Shown here one piece after another: positions 42,694-51,348 of a stretch of 64,000 nt of DNA. The notes beneath the pieces were generated by a model. It saw only the letters and a list, made by a program, of their open reading frames with translations, did no database searches and was not told the origin of the DNA. Source of the stretch: JAGPUQ01 sp036677085 (GTDB lineage: Bacteria > Pseudomonadota > Gammaproteobacteria > Pseudomonadales > Porticoccaceae). The stretch lies in NCBI GenBank assembly GCA_036677085.1, contig JAKFFI010000064.1, forward strand, positions 62,001 through 126,000, written 5' to 3'. Position numbers and translations under genes: made by a program. How positions within the stretch are numbered: the first letter of the stretch is position 1; every line of letters begins with the position of its first letter.

Positions 42694-43824
42694 TCAGGCC
42701 GGCGTTTCGGTTTCCGGTTCCAGCGCCAGCGTGAGCCCGGACCCGTTGGCAATGGCCGCGCCCTCCGGCGCGTCGAGCTGAATCCTCAGCCGCAGGTTGT
42801 TCACCGAATCCGCATTCTGCAGCGCTTCCTGAAGCGAAATTTTTCCTTCCTGGTAGAGTTGGTAAAGGGCGCTGTCGAAGGTGCGCATGCCCTGGGTTTC
42901 GGACTTCATCATCACTTCCTTGATTTCATCCACTTTCCCGTTCTTGATCAGATCGCATACCCGCGGCGTGCCCAGCAGGATCTCGATGGCGGCGGCGCGT
43001 TTGCCGTCGACGGTGGGAATCAGGCGCTGCGAGACGATCCCGCGCAGATTCAGCGACAGATCCAGAAACAGTTGCTTGTGCCGGTCCTCGGGAAAGAAAT
43101 TGATGATGCGGTCGAGGGCCTGGTTGGCATTGTTGGCGTGCAACGTGGACAGGCACAGGTGCCCGGTCTCGGCGAAGGCGAGCGCGTGTTCCATGGTCTC
43201 GCGGCTGCGGATCTCGCCGATCAGGATCACGTCCGGGGCCTGACGTAAGGTGTTTTGCAAAGCATCTTCGTAGCTGTCGGTGTCGATGCCCACCTCGCGC
43301 TGATTGACGATGCTGCGCTTGTGGCGGTGGACGAACTCGACCGGATCCTCGATGGTGATGATGTGGCCGGCGGAATTGCTGTTGCGGAAGTCGATGAGCG
43401 AGGCGAGTGAAGTGGACTTGCCGGAGCCGGTGCCGCCGACGAACAGCACCAGCCCGCGCTTCTGCATCACCAGCTTGGGCAGGGTTTCGGGCAGCCCCAG
43501 ACTGCGGTAATCGGGAATTTCGGTCTTGATGGTGCGGATCACCATCGCCACCTGGCCGCGTTGCTTGAAGATATTGACCCGAAACCGGCCGATGCCGGAC
43601 TCGGAAATGGCGAGATTCATTTCCGGCCGGCGCTCGAATTCGGCTTTTTGCTCGGCATCCATCAGGGTGTCGGCGAGCGCCTGTACCACGTCGGGCGCCA
43701 GCGGTTCGGCGGTGATGGCGGTGAGCTTGCCCTGCACCTTCATGCTGGGTGGGGCACCGGTGGAAAAATACAGATCCGAACCGTCCTGCTCGACGATGAT
43801 TTTCAGATAGTGCTGTAACTCCAC
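42694..43824 (-). CDS. pilU: Type IV pilus retraction ATPase PilU
   Basis: 376 residues from a GTG at 43824 (GGAG eight bases upstream on the coding strand), starting VELQHYLKIIVEQDGSDLYF. Walker A GGTGSGKST (130-138), His box (TLHANNANQALDR), Asp box (ITIEDPVEFVHRHKRS), Walker B (DVILIGEIRSRETMEH). The HRHKRSIVNQREVGID, SLNLRGIVSQRLIP and C-terminal length match PilU rather than PilT. PilT, normally the gene upstream, is absent: the upstream region holds repeats and a carboxylase operon. PilU helps PilT in retraction. Longer start at 43905 is rejected because it lacks a site and adds atypical residues. Confidence 0.93.
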   Translation of the reverse strand: MELQHYLKIIVEQDGSDLYFSTGAPPSMKVQGKLTAITAEPLAPDVVQALADTLMDAEQKAEFERRPEMNLAISESGIGRFRVNIFKQRGQVAMVIRTIKTEIPDYRSLGLPETLPKLVMQKRGLVLFVGGTGSGKSTSLASLIDFRNSNSAGHIITIEDPVEFVHRHKRSIVNQREVGIDTDSYEDALQNTLRQAPDVILIGEIRSRETMEHALAFAETGHLCLSTLHANNANQALDRIINFFPEDRHKQLFLDLSLNLRGIVSQRLIPTVDGKRAAAIEILLGTPRVCDLIKNGKVDEIKEVMMKSETQGMRTFDSALYQLYQEGKISLQEALQNADSVNNLRLRIQLDAPEGAAIANGSGLTLALEPETETPA

Positions 43825-43959
43825 GTGCTGGACTCCTCGGCCGGTGCTGACTCGCGCGCAAGGTAGCAAAGCGGTCCCATCCGGGGTTTGAACGGGTTCA
43901 CACAATGCCGCGTGCCGCGGACGGGCGGGCGATTGGGGCGATGAGCTGCCGGGACATGT

Positions 43960-44040
43960 AGTTTGTCGCCCTCGCGAAAGCGGGGGCCCAGGTACTCTGA
44001 GTTATCGCGGTCACTGGATTCCCGCGTGACGACGGGTGTC
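43960..44040. repeat. Degenerate dRS3-like inverted repeat upstream of pilU and after the carboxylase operon
   Basis: GTCGCCCTCGCGAAAGCGGG and GGATTCCCGCGTGACGACGG are remnants of the ATTCCC...GGGAAT family. The 229-base gap between pilU (starts 43824) and the liuD stop (44054) holds nothing else I can identify. Confidence 0.5.
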
Positions 44041-44053
44041 GCCCCTCGGAGTC

Positions 44054-46051
44054 TCAGTCCGTGTCGGGCTCGAAGCGCGCCAGTTCGGCACCGCCGTCCA
44101 CCAGATCGCCGACGCCGTAGAAGATTTCCGCTACCACGCCGTCCGCCGGGGCGCGGATGCTGTGTTCCATCTTCATCGCTTCCATGATCAGGATCGCATC
44201 ACCCTTGGCGACCCGCGCTCCGGGTTCCACACGCACTGCGGTGACGGTGCCGTTCATGGGCGCGGTGAGCCCGCCGGTGGCGTCCTCTTCGCTGGCGCCC
44301 GCGTCGGTCCGCACTTCAGTGAAATGCAGCGCGCCGTCGCGGGTGAAGAGGCTGTAGCCGCCGTCGTGGGCGGTTACGGTGACCAGTTGGCGATGGCCGT
44401 CGAGGCTGGCGTGCAGCTCGCTGCCGCGCAGCGTGCCCGCGATCACGGCGCGACCCAGATCGCTGTGCAGGTGGTGGCGGTCGCCATCCGCCGTGGCAGT
44501 GAACAGGATTTCGCGGTCGTCGATCTGCAAATGAAACTGTTGCACCGGCGCGTCGTTGCAGCGCCAGCCGTGGGCGCTGTGCCAGGGCGACCAGGGGTCG
44601 GTGGTGGTGGCGGCGAATGCTCCCGCCGCCTGCTCGCGCCGCAACAGCAGGTAGAGCGCGGCGAGTGCTGCCAGTTTGGCATCGGTATCCGGGCTGCGCG
44701 CGAAAATGGCTTCGCGGTGGCGCTCGATAAAGCCGGTGTCCAGTTCCGCCGCGCGAAACGCGGGCGTCGTGATCAGGTTGTAGAGAAACTCGATATTGGT
44801 GACGGTGCCGGCGATGCGGTAGTCGCGCAGGGCCCGCGCCAGACGCGCGAGCGCCCGGTCGCGGTCCGCGTCCCAGACGATCAGCTTGGCGATCATGGGA
44901 TCGTAGTGGACGCTGATGCTGTCGCCCTGGAGCACGCCGGTATCGACGCGCACATGGTCCGACTCTTCCGGCGGCTGCAAAAACGCGAGCGTGCCGGTGG
45001 CGGGCAGAAAATCGTGGTCGGCATCCTCGGCGTAGATGCGCGCCTCGAAGGAGTGGCCGTGGATTTCGAGCTGATCCTGGGCGAGCGGCAGGGGCTCGCC
45101 CGCCGCGACCCGCAACTGCCACTCCACCAGATCCTGCCCGGTGATCATTTCGGTCACCGGATGCTCGACCTGAAGCCGGGTGTTCATCTCCATGAAGTAG
45201 AACGAATCGTCGGTGTCGAGCAAAAACTCCACCGTGCCCGCGCCTTCGTAGCCGATGGCGCGCGCGGCAGTGATGGCGGCCTCGCCCATCTGTGCCCGCA
45301 CGATGGGCGAGAGTCCGGGCGCCGGCGCTTCCTCGATCACTTTCTGGTGGCGGCGCTGCACCGAGCAGTCGCGCTCGAACAGGTAGACGGCGCCGCCCTG
45401 ACCGTCGCAGAACACCTGGATTTCCACATGGCGCGGGCGGGTCAGGTATTTCTCCACCAGCATGGCGTCGTCGCCGAAGCTGTTTTTGGCCTCGCGCCGC
45501 GCCGCGGCCAGCGCCTCGCTGAACTCGCCGGCGCTCGTCACCACCCGCATGCCCTTGCCGCCGCCGCCGGCGGTGGCCTTGAGCAGCACCGGATAGCCCA
45601 TGGCATCGGCGGCGCCGCGCAGCGCGGCCTCGTCCTGCACCTCGCCGTGGTAACCGGGCACCAGGGGCACGCCAGCGGTTTCCATCAGGCGCTTGGCGGC
45701 GGACTTGGAGCCCATGGCGGCGATGGCGTCCGGGGGTGGGCCGATGAAGACGATCCCGGCCTTGCGACAGGCGGTGGCGAAGGCGGCATTCTCGGACAGG
45801 AAGCCGTAACCGGGATGGATGGCCTGGGCTCCGGTGCGGCGCGCCGCGTCGAGGATGGCCTCCGCTTTCAGGTAAGAGTCGCGCGCCGGCGCAGGTCCGA
45901 TGGGCACGGCTTCGTCGGCCATCGCCACATGCAGCGCGTGCTGGTCGGCTTCGGAGTAGACCGCGACCGTGTGGATGCCGAGCCGGCGCGCGGTGCGGAT
46001 CACCCGGCAGGCGATCTCGCCGCGATTCGCAATCAGGATTTTGTCGAACAT
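44054..46051 (-). CDS. liuD: Acyl-CoA carboxylase alpha subunit (biotin carboxylase/BCCP), methylcrotonyl-CoA type
   Basis: 665 residues. Biotin carboxylase domain: FDKILIANRGEIACRVIRTARR, HPGYGFLSENAAFA, ATAGGGGKGMRVV, MEMNTRLQVEHPVTEMITG. A BT domain spans about residues 455-560, and the C-terminal BCCP holds the biotin lysine K627 in EAMKMEHSIRAP. Position after the beta subunit and near an isovaleryl-CoA dehydrogenase points to the leucine pathway, making 3-methylglutaconyl-CoA. The geranyl-CoA carboxylase of the atu pathway is a close paralogue and cannot be excluded by eye. Last gene of the operon. Confidence 0.85.
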   Translation of the reverse strand: MFDKILIANRGEIACRVIRTARRLGIHTVAVYSEADQHALHVAMADEAVPIGPAPARDSYLKAEAILDAARRTGAQAIHPGYGFLSENAAFATACRKAGIVFIGPPPDAIAAMGSKSAAKRLMETAGVPLVPGYHGEVQDEAALRGAADAMGYPVLLKATAGGGGKGMRVVTSAGEFSEALAAARREAKNSFGDDAMLVEKYLTRPRHVEIQVFCDGQGGAVYLFERDCSVQRRHQKVIEEAPAPGLSPIVRAQMGEAAITAARAIGYEGAGTVEFLLDTDDSFYFMEMNTRLQVEHPVTEMITGQDLVEWQLRVAAGEPLPLAQDQLEIHGHSFEARIYAEDADHDFLPATGTLAFLQPPEESDHVRVDTGVLQGDSISVHYDPMIAKLIVWDADRDRALARLARALRDYRIAGTVTNIEFLYNLITTPAFRAAELDTGFIERHREAIFARSPDTDAKLAALAALYLLLRREQAAGAFAATTTDPWSPWHSAHGWRCNDAPVQQFHLQIDDREILFTATADGDRHHLHSDLGRAVIAGTLRGSELHASLDGHRQLVTVTAHDGGYSLFTRDGALHFTEVRTDAGASEEDATGGLTAPMNGTVTAVRVEPGARVAKGDAILIMEAMKMEHSIRAPADGVVAEIFYGVGDLVDGGAELARFEPDTD

Positions 46052-46106
46052 GGGAGCTCGCCTTGCCAGTAAGCGGGGCTGCGCCAGCGGCGGCAGCCGG
46101 GTGGGG

Positions 46107-47714
46107 TCACATGCGGAACACGCCGAAGCGCGATTCGCCGATGGGACGGTTCAGGGCCGCGGAAATCCCGAGTCCGAGCACGGTACGGCTCTCCGCCGGG
46201 TCGATGATGCCGTCGTCCCAGATGCGCGCCGAGGCGAAGTAGGGATGGCCCTGGCGGTCGTAGAGCTCGACGGTGGGCTTCTTGAAGGCCGCTTCGTCTT
46301 CGGCGCTCCAGGTCTCGCCGCGCGCTTCGAGTTGTTCGCGCTTGACCTGCGCCAGCACGCCGGCGGCCTGTTCGCCGCCCATCACCGAGATGCGCGCATT
46401 GGGCCACATGAACAGCAGGCGCGGATCGTAGGAGCGGCCGCACATGCCGTAATTGCCGGCGCCGAAGGAGCCGCCGATGATCAGGGTGAACTTGGGCACC
46501 TGGGCGCAGGCCACGGCGGTGACCAGCTTGGCGCCGTGCTTGGCGATGCCGCCGGCCTCGTACTGGCGGCCGACCATGAAGCCGGTGATGTTCTGCAAAA
46601 ACACCAGCGGGATCTTGCGTTGCGCGCACAGCTCGATGAAATGCGCGCCTTTTTGGGCCGACTCGCTGAACAGGATGCCGTTGTTGCCCAGGATGCCCAC
46701 CGGATAGCCGTGAATGCGCGCGAAGCCGCACACCAATGTGGTGCCGAACAGCGCCTTGAACTCGTCGAAGTCGGAGTCGTCGACGATGCGCGCGATCACC
46801 TCGCGCACGTCGTAGGGATGACGCGGATCACGCGGCACGATGCCGTGGATCTCGCGCGGATCGTAGCGCGGCGCGGCGGGCGGACGCAGGTCCATGGTCA
46901 CCGGCTTGACGCGATTGAGCCGCGCCACGGCCTGGCGGGCGAGCTGCAACGCATGACGATCGTCGCGGGCATAGTGGTCGGTGACGCCCGAGGTGCGGCA
47001 GTGGACGTCGGCGCCGCCCAGTTCCTCGGCGCTGACGATCTCGCCGGTGGCGGCGCGCACCAAGGGCGGACCACCGAGAAAAATCGTGCCCTGCTGGCGG
47101 ACGATGATGGATTCATCCGCCATCGCCGGCAGATAGGCTCCGCCCGCGGTGCAGGAACCCATCACCACGGCGATCTGCGGGATGCCCTTCGACGACATCA
47201 CGGCTTCGTTGAAAAAGCTGCGGCCGAAGTGGTTGCGATCCGGAAAGACCTGTGCCTGCATGGGCAGAAAGGCACCGCCGGAATCCACCAGGTAGATGCA
47301 GGGCAGATGGTTTTCCTCGGCGATGGCCTGGGCGCGCAACTGCTTGGTGACGGTGAGCGGGTAGTAGGTGCCGCCCTTGACGGTGGCGTCGTTGCAGATG
47401 ATCACGCACTCCTGGCCGGAGACCCGGCCGATGCCGGTCACGATGCCGGCGCCGGGCACGAAGTCGTCGTACACCTCCCAGGCCGCGAACTGGGAGAACT
47501 CCAGAAAGGGCGCGCCCGGGTCGAGCAACTGTTGCACCCGGTCGCGGGGCAGCAGCTTGCCGCGCGCGACATGGCGTTCGCGGGCTTTCGCGCCGCCGCC
47601 CAGCTTGATCTGCTCCAGCTTGGCGCGCAGATCGTCGAGCTGCGCCTGCATGTGGGTCTGGTTTTCGACGAATTCGGCGCCGCGGGTGTTGATCTTGGAC
47701 TGGAGAATGGCCAT
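46107..47714 (-). CDS. liuB: Acyl-CoA carboxylase beta subunit (carboxyltransferase), methylcrotonyl-CoA type
   Basis: 535 residues, exactly the length of P. aeruginosa LiuB. Crotonase-type carboxyltransferase domains: NDATVKGGTYYPLTVTKQLR, LVDSGGAFLPMQAQVFPDR, AVMGSCTAGGAYLPAMADE, and in the second half GNNGILFSESAQKGAHFI, FLQNITGFMVG, IGGSFGAGNYGMCGR and WPNARISVMGGEQA. Forms the holoenzyme with the alpha subunit downstream. A 55-base gap separates them. Start ATG at 47714 follows the SDR gene by 6 bases, so they are one operon. Confidence 0.87.
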   Translation of the reverse strand: MAILQSKINTRGAEFVENQTHMQAQLDDLRAKLEQIKLGGGAKARERHVARGKLLPRDRVQQLLDPGAPFLEFSQFAAWEVYDDFVPGAGIVTGIGRVSGQECVIICNDATVKGGTYYPLTVTKQLRAQAIAEENHLPCIYLVDSGGAFLPMQAQVFPDRNHFGRSFFNEAVMSSKGIPQIAVVMGSCTAGGAYLPAMADESIIVRQQGTIFLGGPPLVRAATGEIVSAEELGGADVHCRTSGVTDHYARDDRHALQLARQAVARLNRVKPVTMDLRPPAAPRYDPREIHGIVPRDPRHPYDVREVIARIVDDSDFDEFKALFGTTLVCGFARIHGYPVGILGNNGILFSESAQKGAHFIELCAQRKIPLVFLQNITGFMVGRQYEAGGIAKHGAKLVTAVACAQVPKFTLIIGGSFGAGNYGMCGRSYDPRLLFMWPNARISVMGGEQAAGVLAQVKREQLEARGETWSAEDEAAFKKPTVELYDRQGHPYFASARIWDDGIIDPAESRTVLGLGISAALNRPIGESRFGVFRM

Positions 47715-47720
47715 GGAATC

Positions 47721-48611
47721 TCAGGCGTCGCGTTGCAGGATTTTGGGGAAGGTGGCGCGGTGAAAGCCATCGTAGGCGGCATTGTTGCGCTGCGCGCGCT
47801 GGATCTTGCGGCCGAGCGGCGAGCTCAGGCACAGCGAACTGCCGCCGTCCACCCGCAGCGTGGTGCCGTTGACGTAGCTGGCGCCTTCGGTCAGCAGGAA
47901 GCACACCGCCGAGCTCACTTCGGATTCGGTGCCGACCCGATTCAGCGGCACCGACTCGGGGAAGTGGGGGATGCATTCGAGCATCTCCGGATCTTCGTAG
48001 GTATCCAGCCCGGAAGAGGCGAGATAGCCCGGCGCCACCGCATTCACCCGCACCCCGGCGTAGGCCCATTCCACCGCCATGGTCATGGTCAGGTTCTCCA
48101 TGCCGGCGCGGGCCGCGCCCGAGTGTGCCATGCGCGGCATGCCGCCGAAGTAGTCGGCGGTGATGTTGACGATGCTGCCGCCGTGTTCCTTCATCGAGCG
48201 CAGGAACACCGCTTTCGACACCAGAAAGCCGCCCAGCAGGTTGGTGCGCACCACGGCCAGAAAACCGTTGGCCGAGATGTTTTCCAGGTCGGACGGGAAC
48301 TGGCCGCCGGCGTTGTTGACCAGGCCGTGAATGGGGCCGTGGTCGGCGACGAAGCGCTCGATCACGGTGTTGACGGCGGCGTCGTCGCGGATGTCGGCGC
48401 AGCCGTAGTCGCACACCGCGCCCGGGTTGTCGCTCTCGATTTCCGCCTTGACGGTGGCCAGTTTCGCCTCGGTGCGGCCCATCATCAGGATGTTGGCGCC
48501 GAGCGCGGCGAGTTCATGGGCGATGCAGCGGCCGAAGCCGCTGCCGGCGCCGGTCACCAGGATCGTCTTGCCGGCGAAGATTCCCGGTTTGAACACCGAG
48601 TTGTAGGACAT
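47721..48611 (-). CDS. Short-chain dehydrogenase/reductase
   Basis: 296 residues from the ATG at 48611 (GGGGGAG six bases upstream on the coding strand). NAD(P) motif TGAGSGFGRCIA, active-site region LVNNAGG. The Tyr of the YxxxK motif is not obvious: the region reads GGMPRMAHSGAARAGMENL, with Ser/His in place of Tyr and Arg/Gly in the Lys place, as in the trans-2-enoyl-CoA reductase and 2,4-dienoyl-CoA reductase group. C-terminal half has VNAVAPGYLASSG and GTESEVSSAVCFLL. It lies between IVD and the carboxylase; substrate unknown but presumably a CoA ester or a terpenoid alcohol. AtuG-like SDRs are a candidate relation. Confidence 0.8.
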   Translation of the reverse strand: MSYNSVFKPGIFAGKTILVTGAGSGFGRCIAHELAALGANILMMGRTEAKLATVKAEIESDNPGAVCDYGCADIRDDAAVNTVIERFVADHGPIHGLVNNAGGQFPSDLENISANGFLAVVRTNLLGGFLVSKAVFLRSMKEHGGSIVNITADYFGGMPRMAHSGAARAGMENLTMTMAVEWAYAGVRVNAVAPGYLASSGLDTYEDPEMLECIPHFPESVPLNRVGTESEVSSAVCFLLTEGASYVNGTTLRVDGGSSLCLSSPLGRKIQRAQRNNAAYDGFHRATFPKILQRDA

Positions 48612-48763
48612 GGGCAACTCCCCCGCGCGTGGCGCGCGTCATCTTGTGATTATCTGCCCGGCACACACAGAGGTCGGGTCAAGGCGACAGGTGTCGCCGC
48701 GCGCCACGGCGGGCGCGCTTGCGGATCAAGCACGCAAGCGCTTGATCCGGCCTTCAAAAGTCA

Positions 48764-49933
48764 TCAGCGCGTCTCGGCGAACAGCTCCCGACCCACCAGC
48801 ATGCGGCGAATCTCCGAGGTGCCGGCGCCGATCTCGTAGAGCTTGGCGTCGCGTAGCAGGCGCCCGGTGGGAAATTCGTTGATGTAGCCATTGCCGCCCA
48901 GGCACTGGATCGCCTGCAGCGCCATCTGGGTGGCGCGCTCGGCGGTGTAGAGGATCACCGCGGCGGCGTCCTTGCGCGAATCCTCGCCCCGGTCGCAGGC
49001 CTTGGCGACCGCGTACAGGTAGGCGCGCGAAGTGTTGATATCCACGTACATGTCGGCGACCTTGCCCTGCATGAGCTGGAATTCACCGATCGCCTGGCCG
49101 AACTGTTTGCGGTCGTGGAGGTAGGGCAGCACGATGTCCAGGCAGGCCTGCATGATGCCGACGGGACCGCCGGACAGCACGGTGCGCTCGTAATCGAGGC
49201 CCGACATCAGTACGCGTACACCTTCGTTTTCCCTGCCGAGGATGTTTTCCGCCGGCACGTCGCAATCCTCGAACACCAGCTCGCCGGTGTTGGAGCCGCG
49301 CATGCCCAGTTTGTCGAGTTTCTGCGCGCGGCTGAAACCCGGGTAGTCGCGCTCGACGATGAAGGCGGTGATGCCCTTGGGTCCGGCATCGGGGCGGGTC
49401 TTGGCGTAGATCACATAGACATCGGCATCCGGGCCATTGGTGATCCACATCTTGTTGCCGTTGAGGATATAGCGGTCGCCCTTCTTGTCGGCGCGCAGCT
49501 TCATGCCCACCACGTCGGAGCCGGCGCCGGGCTCACTCATCGCCAGCGCGCCGATGTGTTCGCCGGAGCACAGCCTGGGCAGGTACTTCGCCTTCTGTTC
49601 CGGGCTGCCGTTCTTGCGGATCTGGTTCACGCAGAGATTGGAATGGGCGGCATAGGAAAGGCCCACCGCCGCCGAGGCGCGGGAGATTTCTTCCAGCGCC
49701 ACGACATGGGCCAGATAACCCATGTTGGTGCCGCCGTATTCTTCCTCGACGGTGATGCCGAGCAGGCCCATGTCACCGAACTTGCGCCACAGATCGGCGG
49801 GAAAGTCGTTGGCGAGATCGATGGCCGCGGCGCGCGGGGCGATTTCGTTTTGCGCGAAGCGATGGACCGCGTCGCGCAGTTGATCGACATCCGTGCCCAG
49901 ATCGAAGTTGAGGCTTTTGTAAGGTGCGTTCAT
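48764..49933 (-). CDS. liuA: Isovaleryl-CoA dehydrogenase
   Basis: FAD acyl-CoA dehydrogenase, 389 residues from ATG 49933. Catalytic base E249 in LMSGLDYERTVLSGGP is at the IVD-specific position (loop before helix G), unlike most ACADs. Other blocks: ITVEEEYGGTNMGYLAHVVA, MSEPGAGSDVVGMKL, KMWITNGPDADVYVIYAKT, KLGMRGSNTGELVFEDC, IQCLGGNGYINEFPTGRLLRD. Step: isovaleryl-CoA to 3-methylcrotonyl-CoA. First gene of a liu-type operon; liuC (enoyl-CoA hydratase), liuE (HMG-CoA lyase) and liuR are not in this window. Confidence 0.9.
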   Translation of the reverse strand: MNAPYKSLNFDLGTDVDQLRDAVHRFAQNEIAPRAAAIDLANDFPADLWRKFGDMGLLGITVEEEYGGTNMGYLAHVVALEEISRASAAVGLSYAAHSNLCVNQIRKNGSPEQKAKYLPRLCSGEHIGALAMSEPGAGSDVVGMKLRADKKGDRYILNGNKMWITNGPDADVYVIYAKTRPDAGPKGITAFIVERDYPGFSRAQKLDKLGMRGSNTGELVFEDCDVPAENILGRENEGVRVLMSGLDYERTVLSGGPVGIMQACLDIVLPYLHDRKQFGQAIGEFQLMQGKVADMYVDINTSRAYLYAVAKACDRGEDSRKDAAAVILYTAERATQMALQAIQCLGGNGYINEFPTGRLLRDAKLYEIGAGTSEIRRMLVGRELFAETR

Positions 49934-50029
49934 GAGCGTCCGCGACAGGTGGGCGGCGGGACTATAGCGAAGCCCGGGCGGGCGGGCAATTTGCCGGCCG
50001 GCAAAAACCGGCAGCGGGATCAGCGCTCG

Positions 50030-50150
50030 CAGGCCGGATAAGCTGCATCGCGGCGCATCCGGCAATCCCGGCCACCAACGGCATTTCACCGCCTGGGTAT
50101 TTCGGCGGATGCGCTGCGCTTATACGCCCTACGATACTGGCATGCGCTCG
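50030..50150. repeat. Hairpin repeat remnant between liuA and the multicopper oxidase gene
   Basis: CAGGCCGGATAAGCTGCATC and GGCGGATGCGCTGCGCTTAT then CGCCCTACG form the arms of the same repeat family as in pilX and after pilE. The remainder of 49934-50173 has no gene. The liuA promoter should lie in this region but no clear box is seen. Confidence 0.6.
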
Positions 50151-50173
50151 TAGGTAAAGAACCGGCAGCGGCG

Positions 50174-51160
50174 TCAGCGGCCGCCGGCTGGCCGGGGCTT
50201 CACCGTCCAGCGGGTCATCATGCCGGCGGTCATATGGTCGCCGACGTGACAGTGATAGAGCCAGGTGCCCGGATTGTCGGCGACCATGTCCACCGAGACC
50301 ATGGAGGCGGGGAGCAGCTCGACCACGTCGGTGCGGCGGCCGTGCTCCAGCACGGTTTCGCCATGCCAGTGGGCGGTGTGCAGGTCCACCTCGGAGCCCA
50401 GCGCCACCAGATGCCAGCGCACGCGCTCGCCCTGGACGGCGTCGAGCCCTTGCAGGTTGCCGAAGATGTAGCCGTTCATGGCGTGCTTGAGGCCGCCTTC
50501 GGCGCCGTCCTCCTCGTCGAACACCATGAACAGCGTGGTGAAGTCCCGGTCCACATCGCGCGGGCGCGGGTCGGCCCGGGAAATCGCCATGCCCTTGCGG
50601 GTGACCACGAGGGTGCCGATCAGGCCCCGGTAGATGTCGTCCACATGGTCCACATGGGAGTGATAGAGCCAGACGATCGAGGATGGATCGGCGGGGCCGG
50701 GGCCGGCTTTCTCGTCGATCACCCAGGTGTAGGTGTAGCTCTTTCCCGGGCCGATGCTCGCGCCGGCGCCACGGTGATCCGCGCCGTCATTGTCCTCGTC
50801 GTAACGCAGCCCGTGGGGATGCATGGAGAAGGGCCGGTCGGCGCGGTTCAGGAAATGTACCTTCAGGGTATCGCCGACCTCGCCCAATAACTCCGGCCCC
50901 AGGATGCCCCGCCATTCCGGCTGCGGGATGGGAGTTTTGTAGCTGGCGTCGGTGTAGCCGACAAAGCGGTACTTGGGGTAGCGCAGTCGCTCACCCCAGG
51001 CACCCATGTCCGCACCGGGGTGGATCAGGTTCTTGCCCGAGGGCGCGTAATCCCAGGTTACCGGCTCGGCGGCTACCCAGTACTCGCGATTCTGGCCGGC
51101 GTTGGCGCTTGGGGGCGCGGCAGCCAGTGCCAGCAAAACTGCCAGAAGCAGGGATTTCAT
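50174..51160 (-). CDS. Periplasmic multicopper oxidase
   Basis: 328 residues from the ATG at 51160 (GGAGGG upstream on the coding strand). Signal peptide MKSLLLAVLLALAAAPPSANA. All four copper boxes are seen: FSMHPHGLRYD (HxHG), LYHSHVDHV (HxH), HTAHWHGET (HxxHxH), and YHCHVGDHMTAGM (type-1 C, H and M). The protein is two cupredoxin domains, shorter than three-domain laccases (about 500), and near the hephaestin/ceruloplasmin-like and nitrite-reductase-like small group. It probably oxidises Fe2+ or Cu+ in the periplasm. Divergent from a porin with a Fur-like box between them. Confidence 0.85.
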   Translation of the reverse strand: MKSLLLAVLLALAAAPPSANAGQNREYWVAAEPVTWDYAPSGKNLIHPGADMGAWGERLRYPKYRFVGYTDASYKTPIPQPEWRGILGPELLGEVGDTLKVHFLNRADRPFSMHPHGLRYDEDNDGADHRGAGASIGPGKSYTYTWVIDEKAGPGPADPSSIVWLYHSHVDHVDDIYRGLIGTLVVTRKGMAISRADPRPRDVDRDFTTLFMVFDEEDGAEGGLKHAMNGYIFGNLQGLDAVQGERVRWHLVALGSEVDLHTAHWHGETVLEHGRRTDVVELLPASMVSVDMVADNPGTWLYHCHVGDHMTAGMMTRWTVKPRPAGGR

Positions 51161-51236
51161 GCCGGCGATGCCCTCCGGAATTGGGTGATGACGCAGACCG
51201 GCGGCGATTGTAGCGGTCTTTGCGTGATCTCCCAAA

Positions 51237-51276
51237 TGATAATGAGTTGCATTACGGTCGAGGTCGATACTAGAAT
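51237..51276 (+). promoter_or_regulatory. Fur-like box overlapping a porin promoter
   Basis: TGATAAT-G-AGTTGCA at 51237-51251 matches the 7-1-7 Fur consensus TGATAAT-N-ATTATCA at 11 of 14 positions (first half perfect). It covers the -35 TTGCAT (51247-51252), followed at 18-base spacing by TAGAAT (51271-51276) before the porin gene (start 51349). The box also lies 77 bases upstream of the divergent oxidase gene, so it could repress both when iron is plentiful. Promoter half is weak; box is moderately good. Confidence 0.55.
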
Positions 51277-51348
51277 CCACCGCTGATTCACGACCCACCA
51301 AGCCACACAACCAATTACACAACCAAGCGACACGACAAGGAGACCACG

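Noticed and set aside
42221..42781. Long open frame made of a 29-residue repeat over the 87-bp array (both strands)
   Set aside because: The frames exist because 87 is a multiple of three; they lack start sites, run into pilU on the other strand, and the units resemble non-coding REP-like hairpins.
47721..48611. Naming the SDR as liuC or another leucine enzyme
   Set aside because: It is a Rossmann-fold dehydrogenase, not a crotonase, so it cannot replace the hydratase liuC by sequence.
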